From Akkermansia sp. (GTDB lineage Bacteria > Verrucomicrobiota > Verrucomicrobiia > Verrucomicrobiales > Akkermansiaceae), in NCBI GenBank assembly GCA_017517385.1, contig JAFWZG010000003.1, positions 1-64,000 on the forward strand: a stretch of DNA of 64,000 nucleotides, read 5' to 3'. The notes under the pieces are model-generated. The model saw only the letters and a list, made by a program, of their open reading frames with translations. It was not told the DNA's origin and ran no database searches. The position numbers were made by a program, and so were the translations under genes. Positions 17,121 through 26,403 of the stretch are shown piece after piece; position 1 is the stretch's first letter, and each line of letters starts with the position of its first letter.

Positions 17121-17789
17121 TTAGAACTGCCAACCAAGGCCGGCGCTCACGCTTACACCGAACTGCTGATCAGAGCGAGGGTCATCCTCCCAGTTGGGGG
17201 TTGTCCACATGCCGCGCACGCCCACAGCGCCGGTGGCATAGACCTTCGGGGTGATGTTATACTTAAGACCCACCTCAGCGGAGTAGGAGAGACCGATATC
17301 ATCAGCATCCCATTTACCGGCTTCGTCCGGATAAATCTCACTGCCATAAGTATAGCTCATCTCGGTACGGCCCCAGCCAAGATTAGCACCGGCATACCAA
17401 GAGAGCTTCTCAGTAATAGGAGCGGTGTAGCGCACACCGGCAGTGATGGACCAATTGGTGATATCAAGCTTATCTACCTCAGTCTCGTTGGGACCATAAT
17501 CAGCGAAATAGCGGCCGCTGCCCTGAGACCAGGAGAAGCGAAGAGTGGTGGCCCAATTGCTGTTCACATTGTATACAGCAGTCACGTCAACACCCCAAGA
17601 GTTGATATTGTGGAACAGGTCCTCGGCATCAGCCATGGCCCATGTGTGTACACCGGCCACCTCCAAAGCCCACTGACCGGAAACGGCAGGAGCTGCGGTG
17701 GGAGCCTCAATCAGAGTCATCGGTACGGGAGCCTCGCCGGCCATTACAGGGGCGGCAAGAATAAGTGCGAGAATGGTGTTTTTTTTCAT
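17121..17789 (-). CDS. Outer-membrane beta-barrel protein, small
   Basis: 222 residues from the ATG at 17789, where the signal peptide MKKNTILALILAAPVM begins (cleavage near MAG-EAP); an in-frame ATG at 17801 would add four residues. The mature protein alternates aromatic and polar residues in strands (WALEVAGVHTWAMADA, WSITAGVRYTAPITEKLSWY, YSAEVGLKYNITPKVYATG) and ends in GLGWQF with a terminal Phe, as in eight-stranded OmpX/OmpA-type barrels. It lacks an OmpA peptidoglycan-binding domain. The precise role is unknown. Confidence 0.75.
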   Translation of the reverse strand: MKKNTILALILAAPVMAGEAPVPMTLIEAPTAAPAVSGQWALEVAGVHTWAMADAEDLFHNINSWGVDVTAVYNVNSNWATTLRFSWSQGSGRYFADYGPNETEVDKLDITNWSITAGVRYTAPITEKLSWYAGANLGWGRTEMSYTYGSEIYPDEAGKWDADDIGLSYSAEVGLKYNITPKVYATGAVGVRGMWTTPNWEDDPRSDQQFGVSVSAGLGWQF

Positions 17790-17827
17790 AATTCTGAACA
17801 TTGGTTGGTTAAAACCAAATTTTTAAT

Positions 17828-17856
17828 ATCAAACTTTTCTTAATAATTCAAGTCAA
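17828..17856 (-). promoter_or_regulatory. Probable promoter of the small outer-membrane barrel gene
   Basis: On the minus strand TTGACT (17851-17856), 17-bp spacer, TTTGAT (17828-17833). The leader contains an inverted repeat TTGGTT-AA-AACCAA (17805-17818). Confidence 0.5.
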
Positions 17857-17926
17857 AAGATTGCAAACACAGAAAATTAACGCACTTTTCTAGTTATTAT
17901 CAAACAGAACAGACAAGAAAAGAAAA

Positions 17927-17951
17927 ACCCGCCGACGAAAAATCGGCGGGG
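17927..17951 (-). terminator. Terminator of tRNA-Ser
   Basis: An 8-bp GC-rich stem (17928-17935 with 17943-17950) and 7-base loop. An A-rich tract (AGAAAAGAAAAA) on its left gives the U-run on the minus strand. Confidence 0.75.
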
Positions 17952-17962
17952 TTTAGAGGAAG

Positions 17963-18049
17963 CGGATGGGGTGAGATTCGAACTCACGGAAGGGATAAAC
18001 CTTCGGCGGTTTTCAAGACCGCTGCATTAAACCACTCTGCCACCCATCC
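17963..18049 (-). tRNA. tRNA-Ser (anticodon UGA)
   Basis: An 87-nt cloverleaf on the minus strand. The acceptor stem GGATGGG/CCCATCC is perfect, with discriminator G. The anticodon arm is GCGGT-CTTGAAA-ACCGC, giving anticodon UGA. The long variable arm expected of tRNA-Ser is present, and the T arm reads GTGAG-TTCGAAT-CTCAC. CCA is not encoded. Confidence 0.97.
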
Positions 18050-18081
18050 CTGATGACGGCACACAGAATGTGCATGACATT

Positions 18082-18110
18082 ATGCTACCGCAGAGCTCCG
18101 GTGTACGCAA
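18082..18110 (-). promoter_or_regulatory. Promoter of tRNA-Ser
   Basis: On the minus strand TTGCGT (18105-18110), 17-bp spacer, TAGCAT (18082-18087), about 32 bp before the mature 5' end. Confidence 0.55.
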
Positions 18111-18185
18111 GTTTTTTTTGCAAGCATGACACAAAACCGTTTTTTTTCTTTATTTCAGCGGAAAATTGACACACACAGTGGGCTC

Positions 18186-18214
18186 TTGACAACAGATGAT
18201 TTTTGGCATATCAT
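18186..18214 (+). promoter_or_regulatory. Promoter of khpA-priA
   Basis: TTGACA (18186-18191), 17-bp spacer, TATCAT (18209-18214). The leader to the khpA ATG would be about 22 bases. Confidence 0.75.
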
Positions 18215-18242
18215 CGGTACGAGTTAACACCGAGCACTATTC

Positions 18243-18524
18243 ATGCAGAAGCTTACCGAATCCATCAGCAAATATCTCCTCGCCGTTGTCTGCCCGCTAA
18301 TCAAGTCCCCGGAGCAGGCCCAGCTGCGCGTCGCCGCCAATGAGGAAGAAAAGCTGCTGAGATTCCGTTTGGTACTGGAGCCCGGTGACATAGCCCGCAT
18401 CATCGGCCGCAATGGCATGACAGCGTCCGCCATCCGTTCGCTGGCGAAAGCCGCCGGAGAAAAAGCCGGCGCAAAGGTTGTCGTGCATATACTCTCTTCT
18501 GAAGAACTGGATGAAGAGAGCTGA
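18243..18524 (+). CDS. khpA: KH-domain RNA-binding protein
   Basis: A 93-residue single-KH protein of the KhpA (YlqC) type. The RNA-binding GxxG loop is in IARIIGRNGMTASAIRSLA (residues about 55-73), preceded by the predicted helix SISKYLLAVVCPLI. KhpA binds many RNAs and, with KhpB in Gram-positives, affects cell division and elongation; in this lineage the role is unstudied as far as I know. The acidic tail SSEELDEES is probably flexible. It precedes priA by 23 bp in the same transcript; rpsP or trmD, often linked elsewhere, are not here. Confidence 0.85.
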   Translation: MQKLTESISKYLLAVVCPLIKSPEQAQLRVAANEEEKLLRFRLVLEPGDIARIIGRNGMTASAIRSLAKAAGEKAGAKVVVHILSSEELDEES

Positions 18525-18547
18525 GTTCCTCTGAACCCCGATAGGCC

Positions 18548-20800
18548 ATGCAGCAGGCCCTCTTTCAGGATGATAGCATGCGCCGGGCCGCCCGAGTTCT
18601 GGTGGACGGTATGAATGATATGGTGCTGGACTACGCCATACCGGAAAGCATGCAGGGCGTGACGCGTGGCAGCCGCGTTGAAGTACCGCTGCGAAGCCGT
18701 TCCACCACGGGTACTGTCATTAATCTTACCCAGCCGGACGCCGAATGGAGCCACCGACTGAAACCACTCTCCCGCCTGATAGATGACACCCCGGCAGTGA
18801 GCCCAGTGTTAATGGATCTCGCAGAATGGGCCGCGCGATATTACGCGGTACCCGTGGAGCAGATGATACGCTGCATCGTGCCCGAGCCCGTGCGCCGCGA
18901 ACGCCATGAGGAAAAAACGAGAAAAGTAGCAGTACTCCTTAAGTGGCCGGATGACGACACTTTGAACAAAATCAACGCCAGGGCTCCGCGTCAGGCCGCC
19001 GTTCTGCGGTACCTGCATGCAGGCGAAAGCAAGCGAGAGCCCGTGGCGGACCTCGGTGGCTCAGCCGTTCTGAACGCATGCCATGCACTGGAGAACAAAG
19101 GATTCATCCGTATCGAGGAAGAAGCCGTACACCGAGACCCCGCGGGCAATGAAGAGTTTGTCCAATCATCCCCGCTGAATCTGAATGAGGAACAAGAAGC
19201 AGCTCTCTCTGATATTATCTCTGCCTGTGACAGCGAGCACAGCAAGCCCCTCCTGCTCCAGGGAGTAACCGGTTCCGGTAAGACGGAGGTGTACTTGCAG
19301 GCGGCAGCACATGTAATGAAAAGCGGCCGGGGCGTTCTAATCCTCGTGCCGGAAATCTCACTCACGCCTCAAACCATGGCACGCTTCAAGAGCCGTTTTG
19401 CGGACGCTCCGGGAGCGGTAGCCATTTTACACAGTGCCATGAGTGATGGTGAGCGCTTTGATGAATGGCACGCCATCCACCGGGGAAAAGCAAGAATAGC
19501 TATTGGCCCCCGCTCCGCCCTCTTTGCTCCCGTGCAGAATCTTGGCCTCATCATCGTGGATGAGGAGCACGATTCCTCATACAAACAGGAAAATGCGCCC
19601 CGCTACCACGGACGCGACCTCGCCGTGCTGCGGGCTCACATGGAAGGGGCCGCCGTGGTGCTGGGCTCCGCCACGCCTTCACTGGAAAGCCTACACAACG
19701 TCAACTGCGGCAAATATAAAATGCTGCGCATGGACAAGCGCGCAGACGGCCAGCGCCTGCCCCTCACCCGCGTGCTGGACATGCGCACGGAGCCCAAAGA
19801 CAAGCGTAATCTCGGCATACTCTCAGAGCGCTTGAGAATGGCCATCGAAGACCGCTTGCACAAGGGAGAGCAGACCATACTTCTGCTGAACCGCCGCGGC
19901 TTTGCCCGTGCCCTGCAGTGCCCGGATTGCGGTCACGTGGTTACCTGTGAGCACTGCGCACTGCCCCTCACCTACCACGCCACAGAAAATCGCCTCATCT
20001 GTCATCTCTGCGGCTTCCGCGCCGTGGTACCACGCCGCTGCCCCGAATGCAGTGAGAACAACATTCTGCTGGAAGGCTACGGCACCCAAAAAGTGGAACG
20101 CGTGCTGCGCAATTGTTTCCCCAAAGCACGGCTGCAGCGAGTGGATGCTGACGTGGCAGCAAGAAAGAATGCCCTGCGTGACATTCTGGCTGACTTCCGC
20201 GCACACCGCATTGATATCCTTCTAGGTACACAAATGATTTCCAAGGGCTTGGATTTCCCAGGAGTCACCCTTGTGGGTGTGCTTAATGCGGACCTCGGCC
20301 TCTGCATACCTGATCCTCGCGCCGCCGAGCGCACCTTCCAGCTGCTCACACAAGTGGCAGGACGGGCGGGGCGCGGCGATATCGATGGTGAGGTAATTAT
20401 TCAAACCTTCACCCCGCATGCCGCCGCCATTCAATATGCCCGTCGACATGACACGGACGGATTCGCTGAAAACGAGCTAGGCCTGCGCAGGCAGTTCAAC
20501 TTCCCTCCCTTCCGCCACCTCGCTGTACTCACGGTACGCTCACAGCAGGAAGAACTGGCAGATTTTTCCCTGCGCACCTTGCACAAACGGTTGCTGGCAG
20601 TTCTACCGCAAGGTGTGGAAATGACAGAACCGGCACCGGCTCCCATTGCAAAAGCACATGGTCAATTTCGCTACCAGTGCACCCTGAATGCGCTCAGTGC
20701 CCGCACCGTGGCAGATATCGTCTCTCGAGAAATTGCGGCTTTGAATGCAGGAGAAGATATCACCATCACGCTGGATATTGATGCCTACAGCTTTATGTGA
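18548..20800 (+). CDS. priA: Primosomal replication restart helicase PriA
   Basis: 750 residues, the usual length. PriA recognises stalled forks and D-loops and reloads the replicative helicase. The N-terminal 3'-end binding domain is followed by a superfamily-2 helicase core: Walker A GVTGSGKTE near residue 239-247, a DEEH box (IIVDEEHDSSYKQ), and LGSATPS. Zinc-binding cysteines follow in paired form (CPDCGHVVTCEHC, CHLCGF, CPEC). The C-terminal motifs include GTQMISKGLDFPGVTLVGVLNAD and QVAGRAGRG. All motifs look intact. Confidence 0.96.
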   Translation: MQQALFQDDSMRRAARVLVDGMNDMVLDYAIPESMQGVTRGSRVEVPLRSRSTTGTVINLTQPDAEWSHRLKPLSRLIDDTPAVSPVLMDLAEWAARYYAVPVEQMIRCIVPEPVRRERHEEKTRKVAVLLKWPDDDTLNKINARAPRQAAVLRYLHAGESKREPVADLGGSAVLNACHALENKGFIRIEEEAVHRDPAGNEEFVQSSPLNLNEEQEAALSDIISACDSEHSKPLLLQGVTGSGKTEVYLQAAAHVMKSGRGVLILVPEISLTPQTMARFKSRFADAPGAVAILHSAMSDGERFDEWHAIHRGKARIAIGPRSALFAPVQNLGLIIVDEEHDSSYKQENAPRYHGRDLAVLRAHMEGAAVVLGSATPSLESLHNVNCGKYKMLRMDKRADGQRLPLTRVLDMRTEPKDKRNLGILSERLRMAIEDRLHKGEQTILLLNRRGFARALQCPDCGHVVTCEHCALPLTYHATENRLICHLCGFRAVVPRRCPECSENNILLEGYGTQKVERVLRNCFPKARLQRVDADVAARKNALRDILADFRAHRIDILLGTQMISKGLDFPGVTLVGVLNADLGLCIPDPRAAERTFQLLTQVAGRAGRGDIDGEVIIQTFTPHAAAIQYARRHDTDGFAENELGLRRQFNFPPFRHLAVLTVRSQQEELADFSLRTLHKRLLAVLPQGVEMTEPAPAPIAKAHGQFRYQCTLNALSARTVADIVSREIAALNAGEDITITLDIDAYSFM

Positions 20801-20847
20801 GCCAGAAATATGCCACAAAAATAGGCTCAGACTGACACGCCAACTGC

Positions 20848-20876
20848 TTGCTATCAGCTCCGCCCAGGCATATTAT
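20848..20876 (+). promoter_or_regulatory. Promoter of the uracil-DNA glycosylase gene
   Basis: TTGCTA (20848-20853), 17-bp spacer, TATTAT (20871-20876). The leader would be about 30 bases. Confidence 0.6.
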
Positions 20877-20912
20877 AAGCCCGCCACAAAACTTTATCAG
20901 TAAGCTAACAGC

Positions 20913-21749
20913 ATGCCAACATTACGCCAGCTGGCCACCGAGGCCCTCAGTCACCTGCCCGAGCGTGGGCAGACCACCATCATGGTGGATGAGAACGCCC
21001 GAGCCATTCTGCGCAGCTGGATGCAGGCAGCTCGCACAGGCTCACCCCCTAAGCCTGTGCAAGCCGCCCCCCCGGAAACTCCATTAACCGCAGCTGCCGC
21101 ACCCGCATCATCAGCGGCGCCCGTACTACAAACAGTGGAGGAAAAATTAGCTTGGCTAAAGGAAAGAGCACTCACTTGGCGCGCCGCACGCGCCCTCGGT
21201 ACCCTGCGAGACACCATGGTATTTGCCACCGGCTCCCCCCACGCCCGTCTTATGCTCGTAGGAGAAGCACCCGGCTATGAAGAAGAGCTGCAACAGGAGC
21301 CCTTCGTAGGCCCCGCCGGCCAAAAGCTCACCCAAATTCTCAGAGCAATGGGCCTCAGCCGCTCAGAGGTCTACATCTCCAACATCTGCAAGTTTCGCCC
21401 TTCCCTCGGCCCGCAGCAGCACACCGCCAACCGTGCTCCAAGCGATGAGGAAATCGCGGCATGTCTTCCCATCATTCAGGCTGAAATCCGGGCCATTCGT
21501 CCGGCCATCATTCTGTGTCTGGGCGGAACGGCCGCGAGAGGACTGCTGGGAAATGCCTCCAGCGTAGCAAGCCAGCGTGGGCGCTGGTTTGACTGCCAAG
21601 GTATCCCCACTCGCGTGACATACCACCCTAGCTACCTACTGCGGAATGACACCATTACAGCCAGACGCGCCGTGTGGGAAGACATGCTCGCCATTATGGA
21701 AAAGCTGGCCATGAATATCACAGCAAAACAGCGCCGCTACTTCACATGA
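20913..21749 (+). CDS. Family-4-like uracil-DNA glycosylase lacking most cluster cysteines
   Basis: 278 residues. The catalytic domain starts near residue 70 after a Pro/Ala-rich, probably disordered N-terminal segment. Motifs are GEAPGYEEELQQEPFVGPAGQKL (from about residue 117; motif A and substrate loop), VYISNICKFRP, and THPSYLLR-type TYHPSYLLRN (motif B His). It should excise uracil from DNA. Family-4 enzymes normally hold a 4Fe-4S cluster by four cysteines. Here the first pair (CxxC) is replaced by WRAA, and the Lys-Cys-Arg-Pro Cys is Phe. One Cys (AACLPI) aligns, and another lies two residues off. The cluster may be absent or different. The stop overlaps the next gene. Confidence 0.85.
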   Translation: MPTLRQLATEALSHLPERGQTTIMVDENARAILRSWMQAARTGSPPKPVQAAPPETPLTAAAAPASSAAPVLQTVEEKLAWLKERALTWRAARALGTLRDTMVFATGSPHARLMLVGEAPGYEEELQQEPFVGPAGQKLTQILRAMGLSRSEVYISNICKFRPSLGPQQHTANRAPSDEEIAACLPIIQAEIRAIRPAIILCLGGTAARGLLGNASSVASQRGRWFDCQGIPTRVTYHPSYLLRNDTITARRAVWEDMLAIMEKLAMNITAKQRRYFT

Positions 21750-22366
21750 ACATCTCGAGAAAACTTTTCCTGTTTGCCCTAGTAGCCTCTGGTATTGCCG
21801 TGCTGTCCTGCGGCTGCAGTAGCCGCAAAAGTACAGAAGAGCTGGCCACGTTAGCCAACACAGGGGATGCAAAATCTTGCTATGAATACGGCGTGCGCCT
21901 CCTGCTTGGCAGAGATGCGGCGCGAAACCACCGGGCAGCATTTCACTGGCTTCTCCTTGCAGCAGAAAAAGGAGAAATACGAGCAGCGGCAGCCATCGGT
22001 GCCTGCTATGCAAATGGACTCGGCACCCAACCCAATTCGGAAAATGCCCGAAAATGGTACAGAAAAGCGGCAGACGCCGGCCACATGCACGCCCAGCTTG
22101 AGCTCGGTGAGCATTATCTGAACAAATCACCCAGAGACGCCCGCGAAGCCGTCACCTACATCCGCTATGCTGCCATGCAGGGTTCCGCCGAGGCTGCTTA
22201 TCGCCTCTCCCTCTGCTTTGCTGAAGGCACCGGTGTGCCGGCTCACCCTGCACTGGCGCGCGGCTGGCTTATCAACGCAGCAGAACTTGGCCACCCTAGG
22301 GCCCGTACCATCCTCGGCATGCCCGCAATCACCCAGCTCAATACTGAAATTGACCTAATTTTGTAA
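21746..22366 (+). CDS. Sel1-repeat lipoprotein
   Basis: 206 residues from the ATG at 21746, which overlaps the preceding stop as ATGA; a frame from 21674 would begin inside the neighbour and delay the signal peptide. The N-terminus MNISRKLFLFALVASGIAVLSC is a lipoprotein signal with the lipobox Cys at about 22. Four Sel1-like (TPR-related) repeats follow, with patterns such as AAFHWLLLAAEKGEIRAAAAIG, ARKWYRKAADAGHMHAQLELG and ARGWLINAAELGHPRARTILG. Such proteins scaffold protein interactions at the envelope. The stop codon lies in a perfect AT palindrome. Confidence 0.82.
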   Translation: MNISRKLFLFALVASGIAVLSCGCSSRKSTEELATLANTGDAKSCYEYGVRLLLGRDAARNHRAAFHWLLLAAEKGEIRAAAAIGACYANGLGTQPNSENARKWYRKAADAGHMHAQLELGEHYLNKSPRDAREAVTYIRYAAMQGSAEAAYRLSLCFAEGTGVPAHPALARGWLINAAELGHPRARTILGMPAITQLNTEIDLIL

Positions 22367-22390
22367 AAAAAATCACTTTTTTACAAAATT
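22357..22390. repeat. Perfect AT-rich palindrome over the Sel1-gene stop
   Basis: A perfect 14-bp inverted repeat (22357-22370 with 22377-22390) with loop AATCAC and almost no G/C. It contains the TAA of the Sel1 gene and ends 4 bp before the -35 box of the initiator tRNA. It may be a weak terminator for both directions or a protein-binding site. Confidence 0.6.
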
Positions 22391-22393
22391 TGC

Positions 22394-22422
22394 TTGACAT
22401 TCACAAAAAAATAAGCTAACAT
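22394..22422 (+). promoter_or_regulatory. Promoter of initiator tRNA
   Basis: TTGACA (22394-22399), 17-bp spacer, TAACAT (22417-22422), 37 bp before the mature 5' end. Confidence 0.8.
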
Positions 22423-22459
22423 TGCCTCGCACCCTACTGGGAGCAAGAATAAACAAAAT

Positions 22460-22533
22460 CGCGGGATGGAGCAGTCTGGTAGCTCGTCAGGCTCATAACC
22501 TGAAGGCCGTAGGTTCAAATCCTACTCCCGCAA
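22460..22533 (+). tRNA. Initiator tRNA-Met (CAU)
   Basis: A 74-nt cloverleaf. C1 cannot pair with A at the end of the acceptor stem (CGCGGGA/TCCCGCA), the hallmark of bacterial initiator tRNA. The anticodon loop is CTCATAA. The anticodon stem is TCAGG/CCTGA, so the usual three G-C pairs next to the loop are reduced to two with an A-T. The T arm is GTAGG-TTCAAAT-CCTAC. CCA is not encoded. Confidence 0.95.
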
Positions 22534-22537
22534 CTCG

Positions 22538-22568
22538 AAAACCTCAGCTCGATGAGCTGAGGTTTTTT
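22538..22568 (+). terminator. Terminator of initiator tRNA
   Basis: A 13-bp perfect stem (22538-22550 with 22554-22566) and a very short loop, followed by a run of T. Confidence 0.85.
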
Positions 22569-22572
22569 GTTC

Positions 22573-22601
22573 TTGCCGTTACGGTCAAAATATGCTAGCA
22601 T
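22573..22601 (+). promoter_or_regulatory. Promoter of the UvrD-like helicase gene
   Basis: TTGCCG (22573-22578), 17-bp spacer, TAGCAT (22596-22601), about 28 bases of leader to the ATG at 22637. Confidence 0.6.
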
Positions 22602-22636
22602 AGCCAGCCGCTTCATGGCAGCAAAATGGTACAATT

Positions 22637-24637
22637 ATGGCAGAGAAATTTGACATCAATAGCTTAAATGCAGCACAGCGACAGGCTGTGCAGACGCTGA
22701 ACGGCCCCGTGCTCATCCTTGCAGGTGCAGGCACAGGGAAAACTCGTACCGTTACCTGCCGCATCGCAAATATGATAGACAAAGGCGTGAACCCCGCCGG
22801 CATTCTCGCGCTCACCTTCACAAACAAGGCCGCAAATGAAATGGCAGACCGAGTGGCGGGCCTAGTGGACCGCAAGGCAGCCCGAAAGATGACGGTGTGC
22901 ACCTTCCACTCACTCTGCGTGCGCATCCTGCGCCAAGACATCGGCAGACTCGGCTATAAAGAAAACTTCTCCATCTATACAGGCAGCGACCAGAGCGGCC
23001 TGCTTAAACGCCTCATCATGGAATATGGTGCCCGCCGCGAAAAGTTGGAACCGGCACAAGTCATCACGGAATACTCTCGGGTGCGCAATCTCGGGCTGGA
23101 TCACAATGCCATAGAAGATTCTCTCATTTCCGCCGTGGCCGGAGCCTATCAGCGGGAGCTCAAAGCGCAGAACGCTGTAGACTTTGATGACCTGCTTATC
23201 CTCACCGAGCGCCTACTGCGCTGCTACCCGGATGTGCATGATAAATGGAACAGGCGCTTCTCATACATCACCGTGGATGAGTTCCAGGACACAAACTCCC
23301 TGCAGATGAGCCTTCTGCGCCAGCTAGTTGGCCCAGAGCACAATGTATGCGTGGTGGGTGATGATGATCAATCCATCTACGGCTGGCGAGGTGCACAAAT
23401 TTCGAACATTCTGGATTTCGAGAGCTTCTTCCCGAACCCCACCGTCATTAAGCTGGAAGAAAACTACCGCTGTACCAAACAGGTGCTAGACTGCGCGAAC
23501 ATTCTCATCCGTAACAATGCCGGCCGCCGCGACAAAACACTCCGTACGAACAAGGTGGGCGAATACCCCGTGCGCCTGCTCGCCATGCCCGGCCCGGAAG
23601 AGGAATCCGAGTTCATGGCGGACGAGATTGAGCAGATTCACCTGCGCGACCGCCTGCCGTGGGAGGCCTTCGCCGTGCTCTTCCGCGCCAATGCCCAAAG
23701 CAGAGCTCTGGAAATGGCCCTGCGCGAACGCCATATTCCCTATCGTATGGTCGGCACCAAGAGCTTCTTTGATAGGCGAGAGGTGAAAGACCTTATCAGC
23801 TATCTGCAAATGATGGATAACCCGGATGCGGACCTCCACCTTCTGCGCGTACTGAACACGCCGCCCCGTGGCATCAGCGCTAACACCGCTTCCTTTGCTA
23901 TTGACTGGAGCCGTGATAACAAAAAAAGCATCTGGGCCACCCTGCTGGATATCTCTTTCCTTGCCGAATGTTCCACCCGCTCCCAGAACAGTATTGAGGC
24001 CTTCACCGAGCTCGTCACTCGCTATGGTACTGAGTTCTCACTGAGTGAGCGCCCCTTCGTGGACATCCTTTCCGATTTCCTCAAGGAAACCCAGTACGAG
24101 GAATACATCTCCAAAAACTGCAAGACCGAGGAAGAAAAGAACCGCCGGCAATCCGCCATTGATGACATCAAGAGCGCGCTGCGCCAATTCTGGCTTCCCG
24201 GAGCAAAACTCACGGATTTTCTTTCCAAGATAAACCTTGATAATGAGCGTGATGATGACGACATCGAAGCCAAAAGCGGCGTGTGCCTCATCACCATGCA
24301 TGCAGCCAAGGGGCTGGAGTTCCCGCAGGTATACATCGTCGGTGTGGAGGAAGGACTCCTTCCACACACACGCTCCGTGGATGAAGGCAATCTGGACGAA
24401 GAGCGCCGCCTCTTCTACGTGGGTATCACTCGCGCCCGTGAGCGCCTCACCATGACCTACTGCGCCCACCGCACCCGCTACGGCCAGCAGGAGCGCTGCC
24501 AGCCTTCCTGCTTCATCGGTGAAATTCCTCAGCGTCTTTATGAGTTCGTAGACTACGATAAGCTCATGAAAACGCCTCTCACAGAAGACCAGTGTGAGGA
24601 TGCTATCGCCTCTTTCCGTGCCCTTCTGGATGATTGA
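22637..24637 (+). CDS. UvrD/PcrA/Rep-type DNA helicase
   Basis: A 666-residue superfamily-1A 3'-5' helicase. The Q motif (LNAAQRQAV) and Walker A (AGAGTGKT, residues 29-36) open the protein. VDEFQDTNSLQ is motif II, VVGDDDQSIYGWRGA motif III, KLEENYRCT motif IV, VCLITMHAAKGLEFPQVYI motif V and VGITRARERL motif VI. It works in mismatch or excision repair and in removing recombination filaments. At 666 residues it is shorter than PcrA or UvrD (720-760) and lacks their extended C-terminal tail, so it could be Rep-like; orthology cannot be settled by eye. Confidence 0.92.
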   Translation: MAEKFDINSLNAAQRQAVQTLNGPVLILAGAGTGKTRTVTCRIANMIDKGVNPAGILALTFTNKAANEMADRVAGLVDRKAARKMTVCTFHSLCVRILRQDIGRLGYKENFSIYTGSDQSGLLKRLIMEYGARREKLEPAQVITEYSRVRNLGLDHNAIEDSLISAVAGAYQRELKAQNAVDFDDLLILTERLLRCYPDVHDKWNRRFSYITVDEFQDTNSLQMSLLRQLVGPEHNVCVVGDDDQSIYGWRGAQISNILDFESFFPNPTVIKLEENYRCTKQVLDCANILIRNNAGRRDKTLRTNKVGEYPVRLLAMPGPEEESEFMADEIEQIHLRDRLPWEAFAVLFRANAQSRALEMALRERHIPYRMVGTKSFFDRREVKDLISYLQMMDNPDADLHLLRVLNTPPRGISANTASFAIDWSRDNKKSIWATLLDISFLAECSTRSQNSIEAFTELVTRYGTEFSLSERPFVDILSDFLKETQYEEYISKNCKTEEEKNRRQSAIDDIKSALRQFWLPGAKLTDFLSKINLDNERDDDDIEAKSGVCLITMHAAKGLEFPQVYIVGVEEGLLPHTRSVDEGNLDEERRLFYVGITRARERLTMTYCAHRTRYGQQERCQPSCFIGEIPQRLYEFVDYDKLMKTPLTEDQCEDAIASFRALLDD

Positions 24638-24694
24638 TTATCCGTCATTTATCAATCATTATTACAAAAAGTTAGTCTTTTCTTACTTTTATGC

Positions 24695-26050
<1,356 letters not shown>

Positions 26051-26075
26051 AACAATCAAACAAACTACACAACAG

Positions 26076-26118
26076 CCTCCTTTGTGCACTAATGACACAA
26101 AGGAGGTATTTTTTTTAT
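26076..26118 (+). terminator. Terminator of enolase gene
   Basis: An 11-bp perfect stem (26076-26086 with 26096-26106), 9-base loop, followed by TA and eight T. Confidence 0.9.
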
Positions 26119-26208
26119 ATTCATTTCAACAAAACGGGTAGAAGCCGTGTCATTAGAAATAATGACGTTTTTCCCCATAGATAAGGATCTTCACGTCAGG
26201 CAAAAAGC

Positions 26209-26237
26209 TTTACAGAGGGTATAAAGTATGGTAACAT
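26209..26237 (+). promoter_or_regulatory. Promoter of the kinase-ankyrin operon
   Basis: TTTACA (26209-26214), 17-bp spacer, TAACAT (26232-26237). It would drive the three kinase genes and the first exported ankyrin gene, up to the hairpin at 38661. Confidence 0.55.
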
Positions 26238-26243
26238 GACCGA

Positions 26244-26403
26244 GGTCAGAGAAAATGGCATCACTCAGTGTTTTTCATCTCCTCCACACCAAGCAAAATC
26301 ATTCATATATTATAAGATTATATAACCGATACGACAAAATCACAAGTCAACACACAAAGAGCTCCAATCCCACATAATCATCTGATACACAAACTTTGCT
26401 TAT
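26244..26403 (+). other. Long AT-rich leader of the kinase-ankyrin operon
   Basis: About 160 bases lie between the predicted transcription start and the first kinase ATG. The middle is AT-rich (TATATTATAAGATTATATAAC, about 26308-26328) and could hide a second promoter. I see no gene, strong hairpin, known riboswitch or Shine-Dalgarno sequence in it. Confidence 0.4.

Noticed and set aside
17073-17843. A 256-codon plus-strand open frame opposite the small outer-membrane barrel gene
   Set aside because: It spans the terminator and promoter of the minus-strand gene and has no protein-like domain.
20801-20832. Hairpin TGAGCC/GGCTCA after priA as a terminator
   Set aside because: The stem is only 6 bp with a 20-base loop and no T-run.
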